Part shown: positions 1 through 8,496 of the stretch, in pieces
Layout: every line of letters begins with the position of its first letter
How positions within the stretch are numbered: position 1 is the first letter of the stretch
NCBI RefSeq assembly: GCF_000708285.2
Contig: NZ_JAUG01000009.1
Coordinates: 18,970-82,969, forward strand
Origin: Pedobacter borealis DSM 19626
GTDB taxonomy: Bacteria; Bacteroidota; Bacteroidia; Sphingobacteriales; Sphingobacteriaceae
Direction: 5' to 3'
DNA length: 64,000 nt
Notes under the pieces: model-generated
Told to the model about the DNA's origin: nothing
Seen by the model: only the letters and a program-made list of their open reading frames with translations
Databases searched by the model: none
Made by a program: the position numbers and the translations under genes

Positions 1-1191
1 TGAGCTTTCTTTTTCGAAAATAACCTGTTGCATCAGCTCGTTGTTCTTCAAAAAAATATCGATGTAATTTCTTGATAAAACGTAGCCGAACAAAAACACT
101 TCATAAAGACCGATAAACAACATCCAATTATCGCCCAGTGATTTTGGAATAATTTCAAAGGTCTTTAAAATTAAGCAAGCGCCCCATACAAACTGCGGAG
201 CAAAGGCAAGAAGCGCATAAATAGCCTGGGTTTTTTCAATTTTTAGATGCGTTAATGCCGCCCAGAAAAGTACGACGATAGAAGCCAGGAATATGATGTA
301 GCCCAACACAAAAAAGTAACGAAATTCAAAACCCTTATAAAACACCAATAAGGAAATAGAGATTAAAATCAACAAAAAGTTTATGCCACCAAGCACTATG
401 ATTAACTTATGCTTAACGGGCTGGTTTTCTTTTAACTTTAAAAAATATCCAAGAAAAATACTCAGGGCAATATACCAAAGTGCTCCAGTGTAAACCCGGC
501 CCTCGCTAAAAAACCTAAACTCGGGAAATAAAACGTGCTTGGCGAAATTGGTTGTAATTGCCGTGTAAAACGCGGTTAGTATAGAATAGCCAATGTAATA
601 TCCGTATAACTTGTTTTTAGTCATGAAAAACAATATCCCATTGATCATGAGCAGCAAAAATACCATACCGATAAAAAAAGATGTCAATGCTGTTTTTTGA
701 GATGATTTGCTTTCTAAATAAGCTTGATCTTCCAAACTATAAGAAAAATCTAAAAAGGAAGTCTCTTTTTTAACCCGTACCCAAAGTAATTTTTCTTCAC
801 CTGGCTGCAGATTAAGCTCAAATGCCAGGGTTTCAATAAATGGGCTCCGACCGACAGTTCTATCGCCAATGGTTTTAATTAATCTATCTTCATAAAGGCT
901 AAGGCTATCGATATGGTTGTTGTTAAAACACAACCATGTTTTAGCACTTTGTGAAGTGTTTATATTTTTTACAATAAATCTGCACCATACCGCCGCATCT
1001 TTGTTGTAGCCGATATTAACCTTGCTATTCTGCTTAAACGGCTGAAATTTTTGTTGTTGGAGTATCCCGCTCGTCCACGATGAGTTTTGATCTACAGCAT
1101 AGCCGGATACTACCGATATTGATTTGTTTGTGCTTTGTGGCCAGGAGAGTAGCGGGAATAGCAGAAAGCTAATCAAATAGATTATTCTCAT
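1..1191 (-). CDS. 7TM-DISM sensor protein, probably histidine kinase (3' part outside window)
   Basis: The reading frame is open from ATG at 1191 to the window edge, about 397 codons, so the C-terminus is missing. It begins with a signal peptide (MRIIYLISFLLFPLLSW), followed by a periplasmic domain of about 170 residues that looks like a 7TMR-DISM extracellular domain. A run of about seven hydrophobic helices follows, and the last visible residues (NNELMQQVIFEKES) look like the start of a coiled signalling helix. Known relatives sense extracellular ligands and usually end in a histidine kinase; that end is not visible here. The start overlaps the end of the upstream response-regulator gene by 23 bp in another frame, which suggests translational coupling and a cognate pair. 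Family fairly sure, kinase output inferred. Confidence 0.75.
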   Translation of the reverse strand, partial: MRIIYLISFLLFPLLSWPQSTNKSISVVSGYAVDQNSSWTSGILQQQKFQPFKQNSKVNIGYNKDAAVWCRFIVKNINTSQSAKTWLCFNNNHIDSLSLYEDRLIKTIGDRTVGRSPFIETLAFELNLQPGEEKLLWVRVKKETSFLDFSYSLEDQAYLESKSSQKTALTSFFIGMVFLLLMINGILFFMTKNKLYGYYIGYSILTAFYTAITTNFAKHVLFPEFRFFSEGRVYTGALWYIALSIFLGYFLKLKENQPVKHKLIIVLGGINFLLILISISLLVFYKGFEFRYFFVLGYIIFLASIVVLFWAALTHLKIEKTQAIYALLAFAPQFVWGACLILKTFEIIPKSLGDNWMLFIGLYEVFLFGYVLSRNYIDIFLKNNELMQQVIFEKESS

Positions 1192-1804
1192 GAGCAAATT
1201 TAATGAGCGAACTGCTATTATTGATTTCCAGCTTTCGGTGGATGTTCTTCCGATGGGTAGTTACGGTTGTGATGCTGATAAAGAGTGCTTCAGCGATTTC
1301 CTTACTGGTTAATCCTTTGATGATTAATTTAATGATCTCTTTTTCCTGTCTAGATATCCGGAATTTATTGACAATTGAACCATCAATGGCGCTATACACA
1401 CTCTCGCCTTTTTTATAACTCTTATTGGTATAAAACGCTGTGTTTTTATTTGATTCGATAATACTGATAAGCTCTTCGGCAGGTGTTTCCTTTTTCAGGA
1501 AAGCATTCACACCTAGTTTCTTTGCTTTTTGAATCAGAAAATCTTCGTAATAAGCAGTGAGAACAATTATTTTGGTGTTTTTTAATTGAGATTTGAGTTC
1601 TTCGATCAATACAAACCCATCAAAGTGGTTAATATTTAAATCACAGATGAAAACATCAGCAACGTTTTGCATTAAATGGTTTCTGCAAGAATGCGCATCG
1701 CTAAATTTAAAAATTCCATAGTTGTTCCCGGTATTTTTAAGCAATTCAGAAATGCCGTTTAAAAAAAGTAAATGGTCATCACAAATAACGATCTGTTTGG
1801 GCAT
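1169..1804 (-). CDS. NarL/LuxR-family response regulator
   Basis: A 211-residue protein with an N-terminal receiver domain: acidic pair in VICDDH, phospho-acceptor Asp in FICDLN near residue 55, switch Thr in VLTAYY, and conserved Lys in FLKKETP. A C-terminal LuxR-type helix-turn-helix follows (LTSKEIAEALFISITTVTTH, residues about 165-184). It would be phosphorylated by a partner histidine kinase and act as a DNA-binding regulator. The sensor gene begins inside its 3' end, so the two are almost certainly cotranscribed, regulator first. Targets cannot be read from the sequence. Confidence 0.9.
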   Translation of the reverse strand: MPKQIVICDDHLLFLNGISELLKNTGNNYGIFKFSDAHSCRNHLMQNVADVFICDLNINHFDGFVLIEELKSQLKNTKIIVLTAYYEDFLIQKAKKLGVNAFLKKETPAEELISIIESNKNTAFYTNKSYKKGESVYSAIDGSIVNKFRISRQEKEIIKLIIKGLTSKEIAEALFISITTVTTHRKNIHRKLEINNSSSLIKFAHENNLFD

Positions 1805-1868
1805 ATTATCGGGAACTAGAAGCGTTTCTCCTAAAATAGAATTTACCTTTATAATTTACAAGGAAATT

Positions 1869-2543
1869 TTACTCTAAAAGATCAGGACGGCGGGTTTTAG
1901 TCCGCTCCAATGCTTGTTCATGCCTCCATTCGTTCACCTTAGCTTCATGACCACTTAATAAAACATCGGGCACTTTATGTCCACGCCAATCTGCCGGGCG
2001 GGTATAAACAGGAGCATCAAGCAGTTCTCCCTGAAAACTATCAGACAGGGCAGAAGTTTCATCATTTAAAACACCAGGGATTAAACGCACAACAGCATCT
2101 ACCACAATTGCAGCAGGAAGCTCCCCACCGCTTAAAACATAATCACCAACCGATATCTCCCTCGTAACAAAGATATCCCGTATACGCTGATCTATGCCTT
2201 TGTAGTGGCCACACAAAATAATGATATTCCTTTTAATAGATAATTCGTTGGCCGTGCTCTGGTTTAAAGTAACACCATCGGGGCTCATGAAAATAACCTC
2301 ATCGTATGCTCTTTCTGCCTGAAGTTTTTCGATACAGGCCGCAAAAGGCTCAATACTCATTACCATACCGCTCCCGCCGCCATATTGGTAATCGTCAACA
2401 CTTTTTTGTTTGTTGGTTGCATAATCCCTCAGGTTATGCACAACAATTTCGGCTATGCCTTTTTTTTGCGCACGTTGCAAAATAGAATGAGCAAACGGAC
2501 TTTCTAATAAAGCGGGCAAAACTGTTATAATATCGAAACGCAT
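1869..2543 (-). CDS. trmD: tRNA (guanine-37-N1)-methyltransferase
   Basis: A 224-residue protein of usual TrmD length. It shows the SPOUT-family trefoil-knot signatures: the N-terminus [16 protein letters not shown], the YGGGSGMVM segment, the [12 protein letters not shown] motif, and the SAM-binding stretch [16 protein letters not shown]. The enzyme makes m1G37 in tRNAs with G at position 36 and so prevents +1 frameshifting. It is the last gene of the rpsP-rimM-trmD order. About 470 bp separate it from rimM, and this gap holds a degraded XRE gene. ATG at 2543 fits the family N-terminus. Confidence 0.97.
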   Translation of the reverse strand: MRFDIITVLPALLESPFAHSILQRAQKKGIAEIVVHNLRDYATNKQKSVDDYQYGGGSGMVMSIEPFAACIEKLQAERAYDEVIFMSPDGVTLNQSTANELSIKRNIIILCGHYKGIDQRIRDIFVTREISVGDYVLSGGELPAAIVVDAVVRLIPGVLNDETSALSDSFQGELLDAPVYTRPADWRGHKVPDVLLSGHEAKVNEWRHEQALERTKTRRPDLLE

Positions 2544-2607
2544 GGTGCAAAGGTAAGCCTTTAGTCCGAAGTCTTTAGTCCGAAGTAGAATTTTTGAAGG
2601 CGAATCA

Positions 2608-2757
2608 TTAGTCTCCTTCTTCTAAATCGAATATTTCCTCAACCGGTTTATCAAAAACCTTCGCCATTTTTAAGGCCAATACTGTTGATGGGACATACTT
2701 TCCTGATTCAATCGTACTGATTGTCCGCCTGGAAACCTGAATTAAGTATTTTTGATA
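2608..2757 (-). pseudogene. 5'-truncated XRE-family HTH regulator remnant
   Basis: An open frame of 49 codons with no usable start: an in-frame TAA lies at 2758-2760 and the first Met is deep in the domain. The product resembles the C-terminal two-thirds of small (about 65-70 residue) XRE regulators: QVSRRTISTIESGKYVPST, then LALKMAKVFDKPVEEIF, ending in LEEGD. The first two helices of the fold are gone. A 16-bp near-palindrome lies directly upstream, in the right place for the old promoter or operator, so an internal deletion may have joined control region to gene body. It lies in the trmD-rimM gap. Confidence 0.75.
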
Positions 2758-2775
2758 TTAATGTCAAGTATTTTT
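2744..2775. promoter_or_regulatory. Near-palindrome flanked by direct repeats (possible old operator)
   Basis: TTGATATTAATGTCAA at 2752-2767 is a palindrome with one mismatched pair. The decamer AAGTATTTTT occurs at 2744-2753 and again at 2766-2775, overlapping both edges. It sits immediately upstream of the XRE remnant, so an autoregulatory operator is a reasonable guess. No binding can be shown from sequence. Confidence 0.4.
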
Positions 2776-2846
2776 TACTAAAAGATTGTTTTTTTTACAA
2801 AAACACACTTAGCAATAGCAAAAACAAGAAAATATTTTTGATTATT

Positions 2847-3374
2847 TTAACCTCCCAGATAAACATCCAGCAAACCTTCAGGTAAATCGAGGGTTAATGT
2901 TTTTTCATCCTCATCGTATTCTACAATAAAATCTTCATTTAGCGGGAACAGGATTTCGGTTTCTTTATACATCACTGTAGCCACAAATTGCTGCGGATAT
3001 TCGTTTACTTCCAAAATTTCGCCCAATTCGCCCAAGGTTTCATCTATTGCTAAATAGCCTTTAAAATCGGTATAGAAAAATTCTCCTTCTTCGCGTTCGG
3101 GCATTTGTGATAGGGGCAGGTATAGCTTCTTTTTTAATAGCGGCTGCACTTTATCAATATGATCTGCATCATCAAAGTTAAAATAGCCGGTTTTATTGGC
3201 CTGTAGTTTTGCCGAAGCCACGAAATATGGAACAAGCTTTCCATTCATATCGGCAAATACCACATCAAATTCGAGTTGTTCGTATTCATCAAATTCGAAA
3301 AATACCTGAACTTCTCCCTTTAAACCCCTCGTTTTGGTAACGTAACCAATATAAAATGCTTCTTCGTGTTTCAT
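2847..3374 (-). CDS. rimM: Ribosome maturation factor RimM
   Basis: About 175 residues from the internal ATG at 3374 (MKHEEAFYIGYV). RimM proteins start close to the FYIGYVTKTRGLKGEV motif, and the nine codons upstream run toward the palindromic repeat at 3386-3449, so the inner start is preferred to 3401. The N-terminal RimM beta-barrel is followed by a PRC-barrel half (residues about 95-170, FFYTDFKGYLAIDE onward). It binds ribosomal protein S19 and assists 30S head assembly. It follows rpsP, separated by a terminator-like hairpin and a repeat, so linkage to rpsP transcription may be attenuated. Confidence 0.95.
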   Translation of the reverse strand: MKHEEAFYIGYVTKTRGLKGEVQVFFEFDEYEQLEFDVVFADMNGKLVPYFVASAKLQANKTGYFNFDDADHIDKVQPLLKKKLYLPLSQMPEREEGEFFYTDFKGYLAIDETLGELGEILEVNEYPQQFVATVMYKETEILFPLNEDFIVEYDEDEKTLTLDLPEGLLDVYLGG

Positions 3375-3385
3375 ATAATTGTATT

Positions 3386-3449
3386 TGTCATCCTGAGGCA
3401 CGAAGGATCTGCTAATGATGAGACAGATCCTTCGTGCCTCAGGATGACA
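3386..3449. repeat. REP-like two-armed palindrome
   Basis: Perfect 26-bp inverted repeat (3386-3411 and 3424-3449) with a 12-bp spacer. Each arm is also internally self-complementary (ATCC...GGAT around TGAGGCACGA). It lies 11 bp upstream of the chosen rimM start. It belongs to the dispersed family seen at many intergenic sites in this window. Confidence 0.9.
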
Positions 3450-3461
3450 TTTTTAGTTAAA

Positions 3462-3495
3462 AAAATAGCGTTCCGAATATCCGGAACGCTATTTT
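3462..3495 (-). terminator. Hairpin between rpsP and rimM
   Basis: AAAATAGCGTTCCG and CGGAACGCTATTTT pair as a 14-bp stem around a six-base loop, just past the rpsP stop. The A/T-rich stem base gives a U-rich 3' side, as in an intrinsic terminator or attenuator within the rpsP-rimM-trmD cluster. Confidence 0.7.
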
Positions 3496-3515
3496 ATGAG
3501 ACAAAATAATTAAAA

Positions 3516-4088
3516 TTATTCTGCTCCTTCTTCTTTAGTAGCTTCTGCTGCAGGAGCCTCTTCAGTTGCTTCAGCTTCAACAGCTGGTGCTTCTTCAGTA
3601 ACCTCTTCTTCAACAACTTCTTCTGCAACTGGTGCATTTTTAGCTGCGATAGCTGCTGCTTTATCTTCTTTTTTCTTAGCTTCTGCTGCTAATGCCGCTT
3701 TACGCGCATCCGCTTTAGAAGTAGCTAAACCTTCTGATTTACCAGAAATTTTACCTGCTTTAGCATCTAACCAAGCTGCAAATTTTTCATCTGCCTGTTC
3801 TTGAGTTAAAGCTCCTTTTTTAACACCACCTTCTAAGTGTTTTTTGTACAAAACACCTTTGTAAGAAAGGATAGCACGAGCAGTATCAGTTGGTTGTGCA
3901 CCACTGTTTACCCACGCTAAAGTTTTTTCGAAGTTAATTTCGATGGTTGCAGGATTGGTGTTTGGGTTGTAAGAACCTAAACGCTCAATAAATTTACCAT
4001 CACGTGGAGAGCGAGAATCTGCTACCACAACGTGGAAAAAAGGTTTTCCTTTTTTACCGAATCTTTGCAATCTGATTTTAGTTGCCAT
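3516..4088 (-). CDS. rpsP: 30S ribosomal protein S16 with long acidic/alanine-rich tail
   Basis: Residues 1 to about 80 are a standard S16 ([19 protein letters not shown], then [18 protein letters not shown]). S16 is usually 80-90 residues, but this protein has 190. The extra 100 residues begin with a lysine- and alanine-rich helix and end in a low-complexity tract of Glu, Ala and Val (for example [18 protein letters not shown]). Extended S16 is known in Bacteroidota, so the tail is probably a lineage trait; its role is unknown. It is the first gene of the rpsP-rimM-trmD cluster. Confidence 0.97.
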   Translation of the reverse strand: MATKIRLQRFGKKGKPFFHVVVADSRSPRDGKFIERLGSYNPNTNPATIEINFEKTLAWVNSGAQPTDTARAILSYKGVLYKKHLEGGVKKGALTQEQADEKFAAWLDAKAGKISGKSEGLATSKADARKAALAAEAKKKEDKAAAIAAKNAPVAEEVVEEEVTEEAPAVEAEATEEAPAAEATKEEGAE

Positions 4089-4231
4089 TTCTTTTTGTAT
4101 TTATGTATTCAACATAGTTCCCGGAGCTTCATGCTGCGGGGCTGCAAAGATAACTAAAATACTGTAAATTAAAAACATAGTTTAATTTCTTTGTTTTCAG
4201 GATATTTGCGCCGAAATATTTGCAGGTACAA

Positions 4232-4753
4232 ATGGAAAGAATTGCGATTGATATGGACGAGGTAATTGCCGATGCCCTTGGAAAATTTATTAAACTATAT
4301 AACCGGGATTTTAACATTCCTTTAGATTTAAAAATTGATGCCGGAAACGAAATCTATCACCATGTCCCGCAAGAGATTAACCAGAAATGGTTCGAATACA
4401 TCAATGAACCTGGTTTTTTCCGAGATCTTGAAGTTATCGAAGATAGTCAACGCGTAATTAAGGCCTTACAGGAGAAATATGATGTTTATATTGTTTCGGC
4501 GGCGATGGAGTTCCGAAATTCATTAGTTGATAAGTACGACTGGATGGCCGAACATTTTCCTTTCATCGATTGGCAGCACATTATGTTCTGCGGAAATAAA
4601 ATTGTGAATGTTGATATTATAATCGACGACCGCACTAAAAACTTTGTCAATTTTGCTGGCCGCCCTTTATTATTTACATCGCCACATAATTTGCTTCTAA
4701 CAGAATATGAGCGCGTAGATACATGGGAAGAAGTAGCTGATTTGTTGCTATAA
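4232..4753 (+). CDS. 5'(3')-deoxyribonucleotidase-like HAD phosphatase
   Basis: 173 residues from ATG 4232 (MERIAIDMDEVIADALGKF). The catalytic Asp motif DMDEV is normally within ten residues of the start, which favours this ATG over 4220. HAD motifs follow: VYIVSAAME (motif II region) and VDIIIDDRTKNF (motif IV acidic pair). This matches the NT5C-type family that dephosphorylates deoxynucleoside monophosphates. It is convergent with the large VIT-domain gene. Substrate is inferred from family only. Confidence 0.85.
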   Translation: MERIAIDMDEVIADALGKFIKLYNRDFNIPLDLKIDAGNEIYHHVPQEINQKWFEYINEPGFFRDLEVIEDSQRVIKALQEKYDVYIVSAAMEFRNSLVDKYDWMAEHFPFIDWQHIMFCGNKIVNVDIIIDDRTKNFVNFAGRPLLFTSPHNLLLTEYERVDTWEEVADLLL

Positions 4754-4767
4754 TATTATTCATAGGG

Positions 4768-4783
4768 GTCGACTTAAGTCGAC
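4768..4783. terminator. Perfect palindrome between convergent genes
   Basis: GTCGACTTAAGTCGAC is a perfect 16-bp palindrome, extended by partly complementary GGG and CCC flanks. It lies between the 3' ends of the convergent nucleotidase and VIT genes, so a bidirectional stop hairpin is plausible. There is no clear T-run on either side. Confidence 0.4.
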
Positions 4784-4812
4784 GCCCATGAATGCAATTA
4801 ATCAATATAATC

Positions 4813-7800
4813 CTAAAAATTAAATTCGCCTACCAGGTTTCCGCCACTACTTCCAGCCGCCATAGGCAATACAATTACTTTTCTTTGTTGTTTACCTGTG
4901 GCATATCGGGTATAAATCTCGGCAGTTACGGTTGTTGGTCCGCTAATGTTAATCTGCCGATCTCCGTAATAATTGACTTCGATTTTATATTTTCCCTTTA
5001 TTGCTTTTTTAATCATAAATTGTTCGGGACCATAACCTGAAGTAAAATCGTTGCTGATCCTGCCGCCTATTTTTGTTCTTGAATTTCCATAAAACCCTTT
5101 TTCACCAGTTGGGTCGGTTAGCCACAGATCGATATCCGTATCATTTTTATTCCAGTTGAGCACCACGCGCACATCTACTGGCAAAGGCTGGATTAACCTT
5201 TTATCAATCCCTTTGGTACTTAAGCTATTGTTATGTTTTGCAATCAGGTTATTGATTTCGGATATCACAATCTCCTCGATTCCTTGATCTCGATCGGCAA
5301 TCTGACTATTATAACTTTGGGTGAGTACCTTATATAAATGATCAAGTGCAGCCTGGTATTGCCCGTTATCTGCTAGTGCCAAAGCATAATCGCGGTAACT
5401 CTGCGCATCCATAGGCCTCCATTGCAAAACCTTCTGCGTAATAAAAAGTTCATCTTTATAATTTCCGGTCTGCTTTAATTTATAGGCCAATGTTTTATAT
5501 AAATCGGCATTTTCGAGGTCCAGATCGGCAATATTACTTAAAATGGTGAGTGCCTTAACACTATCTTTCTGCTGATAAAACCAATTGGCCACATCAAAAT
5601 AAAACATTGGTGTTGAAACGTATTTCGAGCGCATTTTCAAATAAGCCTGATAAGCACTGTCTGGTTTTCCAACCAGGTTTTTCATATAATCTTTATCACT
5701 TTTAAATTCGGGGATAACGATGGCGGGCTGGGTTTCTACCGTTCCTGTGGATCGTGTAACATTAAGCCCCGCTAATTTTCCCTGCGACGGACTCATTATT
5801 TCATTTGATGAACCTCGTTGTAAAACTTTTCCACTAATGGTTACTGCTGAGCCTATAACGGATGATTTTCGCTGAGTACCGTATCCCACGACCACAACTT
5901 CATTAAGGGCGTTGTTTTCGCTAGCGGCCAATTCCTGCTTCGCAGCCGCAGCGGGCATTCTCATCTGACTTGCCGATTCTGCTCTTCTTCTCTCGCGTAT
6001 TTGCTCAGCAACAAGTGCGCTTCTTCTTCCTTCCCCAACTGGATCAGAAATTGCAATATTACCTGCAGGATCTCCATGTACATCCCTTTGCCCTGGATCA
6101 GGATATCTCTCTTTCTTTTTCCCTGGTTCTTTATAGTAGAAATCGGTATTCCACCAGGTTTTCAGTTCTTTGGTCATGGCTATCGCAGCATTGATTAAAT
6201 CCTGCTTACGTTCCAGAATTGCAGTTCTGCGCTGCTTTAAAACCGCATTGTAGGCCTGTTGCAATTCAACAGGAGGTACAATATCATAACGCAGGTAATC
6301 ATCAAGATTTTCTAACACGATGAGGCTGGTATTACGGGTAACAATGCCAAACTGTTTGCTCAAAACACTAATATCATCCTTATTATCTTCATACTGAATG
6401 TCCATTTCAGCAATTTTCTTCTGTGCCCAAACACGGCTAACATCAATGCTGCTCAAAGTATGCTCCGTAGCATTTAACCGAACAATTTGTTCTGAAATAA
6501 CAGTATTTCCAAAACCAAACTGCAACGTAAATTCCGTATTAAACGCATTCATAATACCGGCTAAAGAGAAATGTCCGTTTACATTTACTTTCATTGAAGG
6601 ATAAGTCTGCCTTACATCTGTTCCATTTTTAATCCCTAAAAACTGAAGGTTGTGCTGGTTCAATTGTTTAAAAGCCTCGGCAACCGAAGTGGAATTGAGG
6701 TTTACAAATTGTCCGCCAGTTTTCATACTGATAAATTTCAAGGTGCTATAATCAGCTTTAAACGCTGTGTTGATACAATGAACCGGTTTATTTAAGCTGA
6801 CCGTATTTTTTCCGAATGTCGAAAGTCCATCAGTAAATAAAATATATTCGTCGGCCTGCAGGCTTTTAGTGTTTATGGCGCTGAAATTTGTTCCCCCATC
6901 ATACACCAGATTCTTCAGTTTATCTTTTAACTGTGTCCAGTTACCATTTGAGATGACAAAAGTTCCTGCGTTTTTAAAACCATTATTAACTAAGCCCAAC
7001 TGTATGGTTAAATTTTGTTTTTGCCTGATGATTAAATCCAACAGTTCTATTTCCTTCTCGTTATTGCGCTGCAGACCACTTAAAGATGTATCCCAGATTA
7101 AACCAATTTGGTTCGCCCATTGCTTTTGACGGCTTTCAGTTTTAGGAAAAACATTAACCAGAAAATAATAACCTGTTGATGCTTTTTGCATTTGCACTTC
7201 AGTCAGATCATTTCGTTTTGGAAGATTAATAGTCAAACCGTTTTTAGGCTGATAGTTGGTTTTATCGATCTGTCCAACATAGGTATTTCCATTGGCTTTT
7301 AAATCAAAACTGCCGTCTGGCTGTTCACCAAGTTCTGGTTTTATGATGCTTTCGAAAACGGTAGTTTTTAACGAAAATTTTTCAATGGCCTGGTTATAAT
7401 CTAATGGCAAATGATACTTTAAAACATTCTTATTATTAAAACTTAACTCTTCTTCATAACCTACAATTATGGTTCTGCTGCCATTTGCAGGTAGGGGATA
7501 AATCCTGGTACGGAAATTATTTCCTTCAACTTTTTCCAACAATCCCGGATCTATCCTACGGCGCTCAATACTTTCGAAAACCTCCGTTGCTTTTGCTTTT
7601 TCTACTGGAACGGCTTCGCGCATCTTTCCGTTTATATCTAAAGCATAACGGCTAATGCTTACCCCTTCAGGCATAGGGAATGTTAGTTCGCCTTCTAAAA
7701 TGCGGTTACTGTTATTGTGGAAGGTCATTGTCATTACCGTTGTGGCCACATTTCCCGTAATCTGCACATCAATATTTAACTTTTTAAGTTTAACTGCCTC

Positions 7801-7911
7801 TTTTTGCTCATTGGTTTCGGCCTGCTGTACTTTTAAGACTGGCATTTGCGCCTGAACAAAAAACATGGCCAATAATAGGGGAAGGGTGAGTAAGATTTTA
7901 GATGGTCTCAT
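4813..7911 (-). CDS. Secreted VIT/VWA/TPR protein with embedded SusC-type signature and DUF2135-like C-terminus
   Basis: 1032 residues with a signal peptide (cleavage probably after VQAQ, residue 22). A VIT domain covers about residues 40-160 (GELTFPMPEGVSISRYAL). A VWA-like domain starts near 265 with a MIDAS-type DTSLS. Around residues 665-725 a stretch reads NEVVVVGYGTQRKSS and later GKLAGLNVT, which is the signature of SusC/RagA outer-membrane receptor plugs, but no beta-barrel follows. TPR-like helices occupy about 760-890, then a DUF2135-like beta domain (NWNKNDTDIDLWLTDPTGEK) from about 910. Related proteins are periplasmic or surface-associated and of unknown function. The SusC segment is the odd feature. 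Confidence 0.85.
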   Translation of the reverse strand: MRPSKILLTLPLLLAMFFVQAQMPVLKVQQAETNEQKEAVKLKKLNIDVQITGNVATTVMTMTFHNNSNRILEGELTFPMPEGVSISRYALDINGKMREAVPVEKAKATEVFESIERRRIDPGLLEKVEGNNFRTRIYPLPANGSRTIIVGYEEELSFNNKNVLKYHLPLDYNQAIEKFSLKTTVFESIIKPELGEQPDGSFDLKANGNTYVGQIDKTNYQPKNGLTINLPKRNDLTEVQMQKASTGYYFLVNVFPKTESRQKQWANQIGLIWDTSLSGLQRNNEKEIELLDLIIRQKQNLTIQLGLVNNGFKNAGTFVISNGNWTQLKDKLKNLVYDGGTNFSAINTKSLQADEYILFTDGLSTFGKNTVSLNKPVHCINTAFKADYSTLKFISMKTGGQFVNLNSTSVAEAFKQLNQHNLQFLGIKNGTDVRQTYPSMKVNVNGHFSLAGIMNAFNTEFTLQFGFGNTVISEQIVRLNATEHTLSSIDVSRVWAQKKIAEMDIQYEDNKDDISVLSKQFGIVTRNTSLIVLENLDDYLRYDIVPPVELQQAYNAVLKQRRTAILERKQDLINAAIAMTKELKTWWNTDFYYKEPGKKKERYPDPGQRDVHGDPAGNIAISDPVGEGRRSALVAEQIRERRRAESASQMRMPAAAAKQELAASENNALNEVVVVGYGTQRKSSVIGSAVTISGKVLQRGSSNEIMSPSQGKLAGLNVTRSTGTVETQPAIVIPEFKSDKDYMKNLVGKPDSAYQAYLKMRSKYVSTPMFYFDVANWFYQQKDSVKALTILSNIADLDLENADLYKTLAYKLKQTGNYKDELFITQKVLQWRPMDAQSYRDYALALADNGQYQAALDHLYKVLTQSYNSQIADRDQGIEEIVISEINNLIAKHNNSLSTKGIDKRLIQPLPVDVRVVLNWNKNDTDIDLWLTDPTGEKGFYGNSRTKIGGRISNDFTSGYGPEQFMIKKAIKGKYKIEVNYYGDRQINISGPTTVTAEIYTRYATGKQQRKVIVLPMAAGSSGGNLVGEFNF

Positions 7912-7997
7912 AATGGTAATTTTAAATAGTGATGCAAAAGCATTAGCGATTACATAAATTTATTTTCGGAGCCTCATCTTTTTTTGGTTTTGGGAGT

Positions 7998-8061
7998 AAA
8001 AGCCCTTTTTAGAAAATCTAAAATGGGCTTTTCTAAAAAAATGTAACATTTCTAAAAAAAT
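7998..8061. promoter_or_regulatory. Long hairpin plus direct repeats between divergent genes
   Basis: A nearly perfect 35-bp palindrome (7998-8032; arms AAAAGCCC/GGGCTTTT and TTTTAGA/TCTAAAA) is followed by two copies of TTTCTAAAAAAAT at 8030-8042 and 8049-8061, with ATGTAACAT between them. It lies upstream of ybjQ and upstream of the divergent VIT gene. It resembles a terminator but sits between two gene starts, so an operator or a short transcript is as likely. Confidence 0.4.
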
Positions 8062-8087
8062 TTGTTCTAATTATTAAAACTGAAACT

Positions 8088-8411
8088 ATGTTAGTAACCA
8101 CAACGCCTTCAGTTGAGGGCAGAAAAATTGTAAAATATATAGGTCTTGTTACCGGAGAAACCATTATTGGTGCAAATATTTTTAAAGATTTATTTGCTGG
8201 CATAACAGATATAGTAGGGGGCAGATCGAGTTCTTACGAACGCGTTTTAAGAGAGGGAAAAGATACAGCAGTTAATGAAATGCAACAATACGCAGCCGCA
8301 TTAGGTGCAAACGCAATTGTTGGTGTAGATTTAGATTATGAAACTGTAGGCAGCGGGGGCAGCATGTTAATGGTGAGTGCCAATGGTACTGCTGTTATTT
8401 TAGAAGATTAA
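8088..8411 (+). CDS. YbjQ/UPF0145 family protein
   Basis: 107 residues, the normal length for this family. Recognisable segments are [20 protein letters not shown] at the N-terminus, the central [19 protein letters not shown], and [18 protein letters not shown]. The fold is a small pentamer-forming alpha/beta domain often called heavy-metal-binding YbjQ; its function is not established. No signal peptide. It stands alone, followed by a bidirectional terminator shared with pfkA. Confidence 0.92.
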   Translation: MLVTTTPSVEGRKIVKYIGLVTGETIIGANIFKDLFAGITDIVGGRSSSYERVLREGKDTAVNEMQQYAAALGANAIVGVDLDYETVGSGGSMLMVSANGTAVILED

Positions 8412-8446
8412 GAAATTGCTTATTGCGAAAACTAAGCAAAAACAAG

Positions 8447-8480
8447 AAAGTCTTTCCGGTGCGGGAAAGACTTTTCTTTT
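8447..8480. terminator. Bidirectional terminator between ybjQ and pfkA
   Basis: AAAGTCTTTCC and GGAAAGACTTT form an 11-bp stem with a six-base loop. A T-rich tract follows on the plus strand, and A-rich sequence on the other side serves the minus strand. It lies between two converging genes. Confidence 0.85.
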
Positions 8481-8496
8481 TATATCCTGTTTTTGA

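Noticed and set aside
3516..4088. Frameshift or fusion causing the long S16 tail
   Set aside because: The frame is continuous and low-complexity tails on S16 occur in Bacteroidota, so it is probably a lineage trait.
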